Shown here one piece after another: positions 1 through 6,389 of a stretch of 22,723 nt of DNA. Source of the stretch: Anaerolineae bacterium (GTDB lineage: Bacteria; Chloroflexota; Anaerolineae; B4-G1); NCBI GenBank assembly GCA_016783285.1, contig JADHWW010000025.1:1-22723 (forward strand), read 5' to 3'. The notes under the pieces were generated by a model that worked only from the letters and a program-made list of their open reading frames with translations, did no database searches and was not told the origin of the DNA. Each line of letters starts with the position of its first letter. The first letter of the stretch is position 1. The translations under genes and the position numbers were made by a program.

Positions 1-57
1 AAAAAGACCAGGTTTGCCCGTAATGCCATGTTTCAGCAAAGAATACAGCGTTTGCAT
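1..57 (-). CDS. Partial CDS, N-terminus of unidentified protein
   Basis: An ATG at 55-57 on the minus strand opens a frame that runs off the window edge. Its 19 visible residues read MQTLYSLLKHGITGKPGLF. A purine-rich AGGGAG lies about 9 bases upstream (in the stretch at 67-74) and would serve as ribosome binding site. The frame is uninterrupted, but the fragment is too short to assign a family. The gene would be the next one downstream of the GNAT acetyltransferase on the same strand, separated from it by an intergenic repeat. It could be a chance open frame. The balanced composition and the Shine-Dalgarno-like site favour a real gene. Confidence 0.45.
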   Translation of the reverse strand, partial: MQTLYSLLKHGITGKPGLF

Positions 58-60
58 ACG

Positions 61-137
61 GGCTATCTCCCTATCTCTGTGGTTCTCTGTGTCTGCTCCG
101 TGTAACTCTGTGTAACGACTGCTGGGCTGAGCAGTTA
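61..137. repeat. Intergenic CTCTGTG-type repeat with GGCTGAGCAGTTA core
   Basis: This gap between two minus-strand genes is made of loose direct repeats of CTCTGTG and CCGTGT units. It ends in GGCTGAGCAGTTA (125-137). The same 13 bases occur at 1501-1513, and a one-mismatch version occurs at 21672-21684. The last bases overlap the stop end of the GNAT gene. Degenerate CTCTGTG/CTCTGCG tracts like this are, from general knowledge, frequent between genes in many environmental bacterial genomes. No function is known to me. Confidence 0.6.
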
Positions 138-869
138 CGAATCAGATTTGGACCCGCCAGGTGCTCCCAGCCGGCAGCGCAACAGGAACATCGGCCGCAG
201 CCGCACAAAACCCAACTCCTCGTACAACTGTACCGCCGCCTGGTTGGTCTGAAATACCATCAGGAAGACTCTCTGGCCCGCTGCCACGTGTGCCTGTACC
301 AGTGCTGCCACCACCTGGCGGGCATATCCCCGGCGGCGGTAGGTGGTGCGGGTGGCTATATTGCCAATCTCCACCGCGCCGGGGACCCGCAGGTGCGTGC
401 CCCCCATTGCCACCAGCCGCTCCTGATCCCAGATCCCAAAGGCCGGGCCGTGCCGGAAAGGGTCTGCCTCCAACGCCATCAGCCCCGTCTCCGCTGCCAG
501 GCCCTGCATCTGGTCCAGGTCATCGGGCCCCAAAAGCACCGCGCCACTGGGGTCGAGCGCCGTGGGGTCATCCGCGAATAGCATCTGCCACTCCGAGTGA
601 ACCTGCTCCACCGCGAAGGCCTGCTGCGCTACCCGCGCTTCTTGCTCGTTTAGCAGGAGATAGAACGATTCGCCGGCACTGACCAGTTGGGCTGCCAGGT
701 CCGCCAGCGCCGTCGGGCTCTCTCCCAGGAAGGAGAGAGCGGCGAAAGGTAGCCCCTGGTAACGGGCCACCAGCGCCTCCTCAGAGCGGACGAAGCGACA
801 TTCCTCCCGTAGCGTCGTCAGGTTGGCCGCGAGGGTGAAGTGGGCCAGGACCCAATCAGGGTCGGTCAT
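135..869 (-). CDS. GNAT-family N-acetyltransferase
   Basis: A 244-residue protein whose C-terminal half is a GNAT acetyl-CoA-dependent N-acetyltransferase domain. The strand EIGNIATRTTYRRRGYARQV carries the acetyl-CoA-binding R/Q-x-x-G-x-G/A signature as RRRGYA. It is followed by the typical ending NQAAVQLYEELGFV. The N-terminal half is weakly conserved and resembles the degenerate first domain of double-GNAT proteins. The open frame extends upstream to 962, but that part would overlap the 904-1434 gene. The ATG at 867-869 (MTDPDWVLAHF) leaves a clean gap and sits just after a good promoter, so I chose it. No Shine-Dalgarno site precedes this ATG, which fits a near-leaderless mRNA. The acceptor substrate cannot be told from sequence. 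Confidence 0.85.
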   Translation of the reverse strand: MTDPDWVLAHFTLAANLTTLREECRFVRSEEALVARYQGLPFAALSFLGESPTALADLAAQLVSAGESFYLLLNEQEARVAQQAFAVEQVHSEWQMLFADDPTALDPSGAVLLGPDDLDQMQGLAAETGLMALEADPFRHGPAFGIWDQERLVAMGGTHLRVPGAVEIGNIATRTTYRRRGYARQVVAALVQAHVAAGQRVFLMVFQTNQAAVQLYEELGFVRLRPMFLLRCRLGAPGGSKSDS

Positions 870-878
870 TCTGGTCGA

Positions 879-907
879 ATTGTACGACCGGCGGCCTTGC
901 CCGTCAA
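879..907 (-). promoter_or_regulatory. Sigma70-type promoter of the GNAT gene
   Basis: On the minus strand TTGACG (902-907) and TACAAT (879-884) are separated by exactly 17 bases. The predicted start site near 872 is only 2-3 bases before the ATG at 869. The promoter overlaps the last codons of the upstream membrane-protein gene, so the GNAT gene can be transcribed independently of it. Confidence 0.65.
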
Positions 908-1434
908 TCTTCGCTGCTAAATGGCTGCCCCACTTGCGCCTCGATCCGCGCCAGCGCTGCATCCAGTTCCTCCAGGTAGCCGACCAGCAGTGTGTCAGCG
1001 ATGGGGATCTCTATCGGCACGTCTATGTCCAGTGGCACCGTGGTGACGATGTCCACCGTCTTGCTGATCGGCACGGTGAACTCCATATCCACCGGAACGA
1101 CGGTGTTGATGGGCACCTTCAGGTTGTAGGAAGTGATGCCCAGGTCAATGGGTATGATGACGGTGGTGTTGATCGGGATGGTCGTGTTGACGGGCACAGT
1201 GATCTCTTCGCTGAAGGGCATGTTGACCGCGATGGGAATGTCCTGGTCCATCTTGAAGGTGTAGGAGAAAGTGTCGTCGCCGATGCCGGTGATGATGGCG
1301 CGAGCGTCGCCCACTGTGTTCAAGGCGATTTGCTGCGCCCGCAGCAGGCTGATGATGATCGCGCCATTGAGCGCCAGCGAGATCAACGTCAACACAGTTA
1401 GCACGATCAGGGCGATAAGGTAACCTTTTTTCAT
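904..1434 (-). CDS. Membrane-anchored beta-repeat protein of unknown function
   Basis: A 176-residue protein that I do not recognise. One hydrophobic helix at about residues 5-30 follows the short basic start MKKGY and looks like a signal anchor. Residues about 60-155 are a run of short, alternating hydrophobic/polar segments punctuated by VPI, IPI and VPV (for example EITVPVNTTIPINTTVIIPI). The pattern is that of many consecutive beta strands of similar length, with Thr/Asn/Asp turns. The protein ends in a charged, helix-like segment (LEELDAALARIEAQVG). The start at 1434 is supported by AAAGGAGT 8 bases upstream. The expected location is extracytoplasmic, tethered to the membrane. It could be an adhesive or structural filament-like domain, but that is speculation. 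The GNAT promoter lies inside its 3' end. Confidence 0.75.
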   Translation of the reverse strand: MKKGYLIALIVLTVLTLISLALNGAIIISLLRAQQIALNTVGDARAIITGIGDDTFSYTFKMDQDIPIAVNMPFSEEITVPVNTTIPINTTVIIPIDLGITSYNLKVPINTVVPVDMEFTVPISKTVDIVTTVPLDIDVPIEIPIADTLLVGYLEELDAALARIEAQVGQPFSSED

Positions 1435-1450
1435 TGGTGAACTCCTTTTT

Positions 1451-1556
1451 ATCCGCGTACATCCGTATGATCCGTGTTGCTCCGTGTTCCATTTATGACT
1501 GGCTGAGCAGTTAAGCGCCGCTTAAGAATCTCTGCGCCTCTGCGTCTCTGCGTTAA
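1451..1556. repeat. Composite intergenic repeat (copy B) with palindrome
   Basis: The gap between the membrane protein and the methylase holds ATCCG/TCCGTGT direct repeats, then a 33-base block at 1481-1513 that matches 21652-21684 at 30 of 33 positions. Next comes a perfect palindrome TTAAGCG-C-CGCTTAA (1511-1525), then three CTCTGCG units (1531-1554). No open frame of note is present. The palindrome lies downstream of the methylase stop and might end transcription, but there is no T-run. Confidence 0.7.
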
Positions 1557-1566
1557 AAATCGACCC

Positions 1567-3972
1567 TCAGAACAGTGGAATTTGGGCCGCCTCCTGCTCG
1601 ACGATGGGGTCGAGGCCCAGCACCGTCTTGAGCGCGTGGCGGTCCAGTTCCTGCTCGACGATCAAGCGGCGCAGGTGGCGGAACTTGATGAACTGCCACG
1701 CGCCCGCCTCGACCGCGTGGGCCAGGCGCGGGTCGCGCTGCAACTTGAGGCTCACCAACTGCGCCCGGCCGCCGGGTAGGACCAGACAGCGCTGCCCCTC
1801 CCTATCCATATCTACGGCCTGCCCGGTGAGTAGTTGCGGCCCCAGGGCTGCCGTGGCCGAGATAGTGAAGAGGTAGACCGCCCTCCCTCCCTCCAGCCAG
1901 CACACGTCCCAGCCGGCCCCCCGCCTCACCTTGAACTCCAGCCGCTCCCCAAACTCCGCCAGATCATCGCGCAGCGCCTCGAGTTCGGCGGCGCGCCGCG
2001 GGGGAGCATCCTCGGGACGCAGGCAGAGCGATTTGTCCTCCTGCACGCTGTACGAGTCGATGCAGACCATCACCAGCGCCAGATCGGGCGTGAGAGGGCC
2101 GGGAAAGCGGGTGTAGACCGCGCCCACCAGTTCCTCCAGGCCCCAGGCCGGCCGCTGGGCAAGCAACTCCCACACCAGAGCCTCGACCCGGTCGGCCAGA
2201 GGTGGTTCGACGTTGCTCACCACAGGCTCAACGGACTGGTTCGGATCCGCCAACCACCGCAGCGCGCCTTCTGTCCCCTCATGGTCTGCAAGCCGGACCG
2301 TTGGGGCGGCCTCAAAGGCGCGGCGGACTGCCTCGGCGGCCAACGCGAGGGGTGTGTGGCCGCCCCCTTTCTCCAGGACCGCCGCCGTACGCATCAACAA
2401 TCCCCGCTCGGCCAACCGCGCGTACGCGCTGGCGTGTAGCAGTGCGTAGACCGTCGGCTCCCCCCGCTCCCGAAGAGTGTTGACCACGGTTTCCTCCGCC
2501 ACGGCCATCAACTCGTGCTCCAACGTCTCCACGTTGGCCGGTGCAGCCTGCGATCTACGATCTGCAATCTCCGGCGCCCAGCGCCAGACCAACCGGTGGC
2601 CGACCCCAGGGCTGTAGCCCCATCCTTCCAGGAGGTAGCCTGCGCTGCTGGTTGCCAGGCAGACCGATCCCAACAGTGCATTGTCGGGGTCGGAGAAGAG
2701 GGTGACCAGGTGACCCCCGGTAGCAAGCAGCGGTCCGGCCGCTTTCAGCGCCACCTGCAACACGCGCCAGTGCCAGTCCCAATCGAAGCGCCGCCGGCGC
2801 AGGAAAGGACGCAGGGCGCGGGCGGCGGGCGACTCCCACAGCCATCCTGCCCACAACGCCGAGAGTGCCCAGAAGACCCCATCGGGCCGGGGCGGGTCGG
2901 CGAAGATGAGGGCGACACTCCCAGGTGGGGTGACTTTCCCCACGTCGCGGGCCGCGCAGCCGACCAGCGCGTATCCCTCCGCATCACCCCTCACCAGTGC
3001 GGTGACGTCTTCGGCCTGGTGCAGATGCTCTTCGTCTCTTTTCTCCCTCCCCCCTGGGGGGAGGGCTGGGGAGAGGGCAGAGAGGGCTGGGGAGGGGGCG
3101 GGGGGGGCTGGGGGAGGGAGCGGCGACTGCTCGACCAGGAGGCGCGACAGCCCCTCCTCGAAGCACAGCCAGACGTTGCGCTCAAGATAGAGGGACGGGA
3201 CACGCAACGTGCGAGGACGTGGTCGCTCCTCACCGTAAGGGTAGAGGCTGGAACCCGCGTCGAAGCAATCGAGGAGTACGCCGGCCAGCGCGATCCTGAC
3301 TTCCTCTCCGGCCTCCAACCCTTCGAGCCGCCGGCCTAAGTCCATCAGCGCGGAGAGATTGCGCGGCGTGTATAGTTCGACCAGTTGAGTGGCCCGTTCC
3401 CGTGCCGGGTGACCAAGCGGGGCCACGCGGTCGAGTGCGTAGTAGTAGGCCAACCCTCGTGGCTGGAAACGATGAGCGGCGCGCAAGTCTTCGTCGTCCG
3501 GCGCTCCTTCCTGCAGGCCCTCGCATTTGGGGCAGCGCACCGCCTTCTTGAAAGGGTAGTCTCCATCGCGGTCCCAACCGAACCACTCGGCGACGCCCGC
3601 CGTTCCGCAGGCTGGGCAGGCGGAGCGGTAGAGAGAGGCCAGGTGGCGGCGCAGAGGGACATCCCCTTTGGGGCTGTCGGCCAGGCGGGTGAAGGCAGTG
3701 TTGAGCGCATCGGCGTCGCGTTGGCCCAGCCCCAGGCGCGCGGCGACGAGGAGCAAAGGGTTGACACTGAAGCCCAACGCGCGACGGCCGGCGGTGACCG
3801 TTTCCCGCACAACCGTCGGCCCCTGGCAGAACAGGTCCACCACCAGGTCGCCGGGCCGGGTGAGGGCCTGCACGTAGGCCCCCGCCGCCTGGACCGGCTG
3901 AACAGGGCAATAGCGGGCCAGCGGGCCGCGGGGCTCGGCGGGTCTTCCGGGGATGAATGGCACTTTGCTCAT
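1567..3972 (-). CDS. Zn-ribbon DNA-methylase-like protein
   Basis: An 801-residue protein resembling adenine-specific DNA methylases that carry a Zn ribbon (COG1743/DUF1156-like). Visible parts, in order: a SAM-binding motif I at about residues 44-57 (VVDLFCQGPTVVRE); a Zn ribbon with CPAC and CPKC pairs (Cys 119/122 and 147/150); a Pro/Ala/Ser-rich insert near 282-310; then IFADPPR at about 356-362, which stands where methylases have catalytic DPPY. The C-terminal third is uncharacterised. I start at MSKVPF (3972) because its ATG overlaps the TGA of the preceding frame as ATGA, the mark of translational coupling. Two repeat elements are embedded in frame (2203-2243 and 3045-3119). The Tyr-to-Arg change in DPPY and the broken partner upstream raise doubt about methyltransferase activity. 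A defence or modification role is inferred only. Confidence 0.7.
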   Translation of the reverse strand: MSKVPFIPGRPAEPRGPLARYCPVQPVQAAGAYVQALTRPGDLVVDLFCQGPTVVRETVTAGRRALGFSVNPLLLVAARLGLGQRDADALNTAFTRLADSPKGDVPLRRHLASLYRSACPACGTAGVAEWFGWDRDGDYPFKKAVRCPKCEGLQEGAPDDEDLRAAHRFQPRGLAYYYALDRVAPLGHPARERATQLVELYTPRNLSALMDLGRRLEGLEAGEEVRIALAGVLLDCFDAGSSLYPYGEERPRPRTLRVPSLYLERNVWLCFEEGLSRLLVEQSPLPPPAPPAPSPALSALSPALPPGGREKRDEEHLHQAEDVTALVRGDAEGYALVGCAARDVGKVTPPGSVALIFADPPRPDGVFWALSALWAGWLWESPAARALRPFLRRRRFDWDWHWRVLQVALKAAGPLLATGGHLVTLFSDPDNALLGSVCLATSSAGYLLEGWGYSPGVGHRLVWRWAPEIADRRSQAAPANVETLEHELMAVAEETVVNTLRERGEPTVYALLHASAYARLAERGLLMRTAAVLEKGGGHTPLALAAEAVRRAFEAAPTVRLADHEGTEGALRWLADPNQSVEPVVSNVEPPLADRVEALVWELLAQRPAWGLEELVGAVYTRFPGPLTPDLALVMVCIDSYSVQEDKSLCLRPEDAPPRRAAELEALRDDLAEFGERLEFKVRRGAGWDVCWLEGGRAVYLFTISATAALGPQLLTGQAVDMDREGQRCLVLPGGRAQLVSLKLQRDPRLAHAVEAGAWQFIKFRHLRRLIVEQELDRHALKTVLGLDPIVEQEAAQIPLF
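2203..2243. repeat. Dispersed repeat embedded in methylase coding region
   Basis: The plus strand contains GGTTCGACGTTGCTCACC followed directly by ACAGGCTCAACGG. This resembles the TTCGAC..GCTCACCACAGGCTCAAC repeats that, from general knowledge, litter intergenic regions of many environmental genomes. Here it lies inside the methylase reading frame and encodes NQSVEPVVSNVEPPL without breaking it. Confidence 0.5.
3045..3119. repeat. G-rich palindromic/tandem repeat inside methylase
   Basis: A perfect inverted repeat CCCTCCCCCC-T-GGGGGGAGGG (3045-3065) leads into tandem GGGCTGGGGAG-like units up to about 3119. The plus strand has many runs of three or more G separated by one to seven bases, so G-quadruplex formation is possible. 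In the minus-strand gene it encodes a Pro/Ala/Ser-rich linker (SPLPPPAPPAPSPALSALSP) and keeps the frame open. Confidence 0.7.
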
Positions 3973-4109
3973 CTCTTCCAATCGAAGGGCTGCCCCATCT
4001 CCACATTGGGGACCACGCCGTACTCTGTCTGGAGCGTCAGGTCCACGTCGCGCTGCTCCTCTTCGGTCAACATCATCTCGGCGAACCGGTCACCGATGAC
4101 CTTGGCCAG
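3969..4109 (-). pseudogene. C-terminal remnant of the methylase's upstream partner gene
   Basis: The minus-strand frame directly upstream of the methylase encodes 46 protein-like residues (LAKVIGDRFAEMMLTEEEQR, then DVDLTLQTEYGVVPNVEMGQ and PFDWKR). It ends in a TGA that overlaps the methylase ATG as ATGA. A TAA at 4110-4112 closes the frame on its upstream side, and no start precedes it apart from two internal ATGs (4071-4076). The segment therefore looks like the surviving tail of a longer gene that was once coupled to the methylase. I cannot identify its family. A 35-residue peptide from the internal ATGs could still be made and might keep coupled translation going. Confidence 0.55.
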
Positions 4110-4149
4110 TTAGGGTCTCTGGGAGTTTGCGTGGATGATATATCGGAGT

Positions 4150-4196
4150 CCCGAACTTGTTCGGGTTCTTCGTGGCGCACCCCCAACAAGTTGGGG
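4150..4196. repeat. Pair of related short palindromes
   Basis: Two hairpins lie 15 bases apart: CCCGAACTTGTTCGGG (4150-4165) and CCCCAACAAGTTGGGG (4181-4196). Each has seven-base arms around a two-base centre. They share a C3-4 (G/A)AAC core and look like diverged copies of one element. They lie in the divergent promoter region between the methylase locus and the DUF3048 gene. Confidence 0.75.
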
Positions 4197-4235
4197 AATC
4201 CAACACCCCGACCACGCGAAATCCCAAGTGACAGT

Positions 4236-4264
4236 ATTGTACAGCAAAAGGAAATGGGGGGCAA
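4236..4264 (-). promoter_or_regulatory. Possible promoter toward the methylase locus
   Basis: TTGCCC (4259-4264) and TACAAT (4236-4241) on the minus strand are 17 bases apart. A transcript from here would run through the two palindromes and the partner remnant into the methylase. The boxes are fair rather than perfect. Confidence 0.4.
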
Positions 4265-4280
4265 GAGTGGTCTCAAACGG

Positions 4281-4308
4281 TTGCCGCACGCCCCGCTTGT
4301 GCTATAAT
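4281..4308 (+). promoter_or_regulatory. Promoter of the DUF3048 lipoprotein operon
   Basis: TTGCCG (4281-4286) is followed 16 bases later by TATAAT (4303-4308), with an extended -10 TG just upstream (TGCTATAAT). The start site would fall near 4315, giving a leader of about 33 bases with GGAGG at 4334-4338 before the ATG at 4348. Confidence 0.7.
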
Positions 4309-4347
4309 ACACCGCGTTGCGGTAATCCCACGTGGAGGTAGATCAGG

Positions 4348-5562
4348 ATGAGCCACACGAAGCACAAGCGGTGGCGGCGTGTGTTGACGCAGATCGCCGT
4401 CGGGTTAGTAGTGGCGGCGCTCGTTTCGGGCGCGCTGGGCGGCTGTAGCAGTAGTGAAACGGTGGAGGCAATTCCTGCACCGACTCATACCCCTGCGCCG
4501 ACGGCGACGCCTCCGCCTCCAACCGCCACCCCCACCCCCACGCTTACCCCCACCCCCACACGCACGCCCACGCCCACGCCGTGGCCCGAAAACGTCAATC
4601 CGCTCACCGGCGAGGTAATGTCTGACCCCAGCCTGCTGGAGCGGGTGCCGGTGGCGATCAAGATCGCCAACACGTGGCCTCAGTACGTGCGCCCCCAGGC
4701 GGGCATCAACAGCGCCGACCTGATCTTCGAGCATTACAACGAAGGTTGGTTTGCCACCCGCTGGACTGCGGTCTACCTGGGGAAGGACCCGGAGCGGGTG
4801 GGTTCCTGCCGTAGCGGCCGCCTGATAGACCTGGAGATCCCGGCGATGTACAAGGCAGTCCTGGGCTGCTCCGGCTTCAGCAACGGCGTTCTGGCGCTGA
4901 TCAAGGATTCGGACCTCTACCCTGATAGGGTCGCTTCGCCCAGCGTCGGCGTCGGTGCGCCGGTCTTTTACCGCGACTTCAGCCGCAACGTGCCGTTGGA
5001 GCACACGATGTTTACCGACCCGGCTGTACTGCGCGAGTGGGCGGCGGAGCGCGGCGTGAGCGGGAGGCAGGAACTGGAGGGCATGGTCTTCTCTGAAGAA
5101 CCGACGATCGAGGGTGAGCCAGCGACCTGCGTCTACATCCCGTGGTACCGGCAGGACACCGAGTGGCGCTACGACGAAGACAGCGGCCGCTACCTGCGCT
5201 GGAGTGACGGTGCTCCGCACACCGACGCGCTCGACGGGCAGCAACTCAGCGCAGCCAACGTGGTGGTGCTCTACGTGCCGCAGTGGAACACCGATATCAT
5301 CGAGGAACCGCACAGCGGTGCGCTCTCGATCCAGTTCGCGCTCTGGGACTCCAACTGCGCGATCATCTTCCGCGACGGGATGCGGATAGACGGGTTCTGG
5401 CAGCGCTGGGGGCGGGAGGACATGCTGACGCTGACGGACGAGGAGGGCGACCCAATCCCGTTGAAGGTCGGCAACACCTTCTTTGAGGTCGTCCCGACCG
5501 GGGAACGAGAGATTGAGATTATCGTTGAGCCGCAAGAGCGGGGCAGACGCCCCAGGAGGTGA
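4348..5562 (+). CDS. DUF3048 domain lipoprotein
   Basis: A 404-residue exported lipoprotein. Residues 1-33 form a basic N-terminus, a hydrophobic core and a lipobox LGGC, with the lipidated Cys at 33. Residues about 43-75 are a PTPTPT linker typical of surface lipoproteins. From about residue 80 (NVNPLTG) the protein matches DUF3048 (YerB-like). The landmarks are RVPVAIKIANTWPQYVRPQAG, DLIFEHYNEGWFATRW, SCRSGRLIDLEIP, and a C-terminal half containing SNCAIIFRDGMRIDGFWQRW. DUF3048 proteins sit on the outer face of the cytoplasmic membrane. Their biochemical role is not established, although a cell-wall role is often suspected. The gene has a strong promoter and is followed after 3 bases by the alpha/beta-hydrolase-fold gene, so the two form an operon. 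Confidence 0.9.
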   Translation: MSHTKHKRWRRVLTQIAVGLVVAALVSGALGGCSSSETVEAIPAPTHTPAPTATPPPPTATPTPTLTPTPTRTPTPTPWPENVNPLTGEVMSDPSLLERVPVAIKIANTWPQYVRPQAGINSADLIFEHYNEGWFATRWTAVYLGKDPERVGSCRSGRLIDLEIPAMYKAVLGCSGFSNGVLALIKDSDLYPDRVASPSVGVGAPVFYRDFSRNVPLEHTMFTDPAVLREWAAERGVSGRQELEGMVFSEEPTIEGEPATCVYIPWYRQDTEWRYDEDSGRYLRWSDGAPHTDALDGQQLSAANVVVLYVPQWNTDIIEEPHSGALSIQFALWDSNCAIIFRDGMRIDGFWQRWGREDMLTLTDEEGDPIPLKVGNTFFEVVPTGEREIEIIVEPQERGRRPRR

Positions 5563-5565
5563 GAG

Positions 5566-6336
5566 ATGGCCAAGGCTGGGTACAGAGAAATGGTAACCCA
5601 CTACGAGGAGTACGGATGGGGGGAGCAGACAGTGATCTTCCTCCACACCTGGGTCGGCACTTCTGCCTACTGGCTCGACACGATGACCTCTATGCCCGTC
5701 TCCAGTTACACCGTTGCCCCCGACCTGTGGGGGTTTGGTCAGTCTGGCCGCCCTGCCAATTTGTACTCGATTGACGGCTATCTACGCCAGATGCGCGAGT
5801 TCATCCAGCAACTTCAGTTAGAGCACATCGCCGTCGTGGGGCACGGGTTGGGGGCCGTCGTGGGCCTCTTTATGGCCGTACGCATTCCTCAGGTGGAGCG
5901 GCTGATGGCGCTTGCCATGCCGCTGATGGGCAGCCAGGTGGACGAATGGCTCAAAGGGGCACGCACGCCGGACATCTATACGCGCTTCTTCCGCTCCGGT
6001 CCGGGTTACAGGCTGGCCCGGGACGGATTGGCCGCCAGCGACTGGATGGCTGTGGCCCGCACTGCGCGAGAGGTAGGAGAACGCTCCTTCCGCCCACTCG
6101 TGCAAGGGTGTCGAGTGCCGCTGCTTCTGGTACACGGTGCAAATGATCGCGTGGTCCGGCCGCCGCTGCCTCGCTGGTTGGAGGGGCTGGGTTCCGCCGG
6201 ACATGTCCCGATGGAAAACTCGTACCACTTCCCGATGGTGGACGAGCCGCAGCGCTTCCGCAGGCTGCTGGCGGAGTTTCTCACCGGCGGCCGGGACATG
6301 CGGGGCCTGGCCACACGCCTTGCAAAGAGCCCATAG
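5566..6336 (+). CDS. Alpha/beta-hydrolase-fold protein lacking the nucleophile
   Basis: A 256-residue protein with the full alpha/beta-hydrolase outline: an oxyanion-strand motif LHTW near residues 26-29 (usually HGxx), DLWGFGQSGRP at 53-63, a nucleophile elbow at 92-96, an acid motif VHGANDRVVRP, and a terminal His in SYHFPMVDEP. The elbow reads GHGLG, where the family has GxSxG. The codon at 5845-5847 is GGG, so the catalytic Ser is Gly94. The acid and His positions remain. Classical esterase or lipase chemistry is therefore unlikely. It may be a binding protein, use another mechanism, or be decaying. GGAGGTGAG before the ATG overlaps the lipoprotein stop, so the two genes are coupled. No signal peptide is visible, so it is probably cytoplasmic. 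Confidence 0.85.
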   Translation: MAKAGYREMVTHYEEYGWGEQTVIFLHTWVGTSAYWLDTMTSMPVSSYTVAPDLWGFGQSGRPANLYSIDGYLRQMREFIQQLQLEHIAVVGHGLGAVVGLFMAVRIPQVERLMALAMPLMGSQVDEWLKGARTPDIYTRFFRSGPGYRLARDGLAASDWMAVARTAREVGERSFRPLVQGCRVPLLLVHGANDRVVRPPLPRWLEGLGSAGHVPMENSYHFPMVDEPQRFRRLLAEFLTGGRDMRGLATRLAKSP

Positions 6337-6362
6337 GGTCTTCCGGATTTCGCGGGGTAGAT
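6336..6362 (+). repeat. 27-base dispersed repeat, copy 1
   Basis: GGGTCTTCCGGATTTCGCGG plus the next seven bases occurs here immediately after the hydrolase stop. It recurs without mismatch, in the opposite orientation, at 18729-18755 in the leader of the RidA operon. Confidence 0.8.
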
Positions 6363-6389
6363 ATGCTCAAAAAGAGCCAGTTTCCGAAC

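Noticed and set aside
3020..3119. Possible CRISPR or variable tandem array in the G-rich tract
   Set aside because: The units are irregular and unspaced, and they lie inside a coding frame.
2515..3339. 274-codon plus-strand open frame
   Set aside because: It is antisense to the methylase and its Gly-rich part is the G-run repeat.
4489..4585. CCCACGCC/ACCCCCAC short tandem repeat
   Set aside because: It simply encodes the PTPT linker of a surface lipoprotein, and codon repetition explains it.
4405..5646. 413-codon minus-strand open frame
   Set aside because: It lies opposite the DUF3048 lipoprotein. The RRRRRR and GGGGG runs come from the antisense of the PTPT linker, and no domain is visible.
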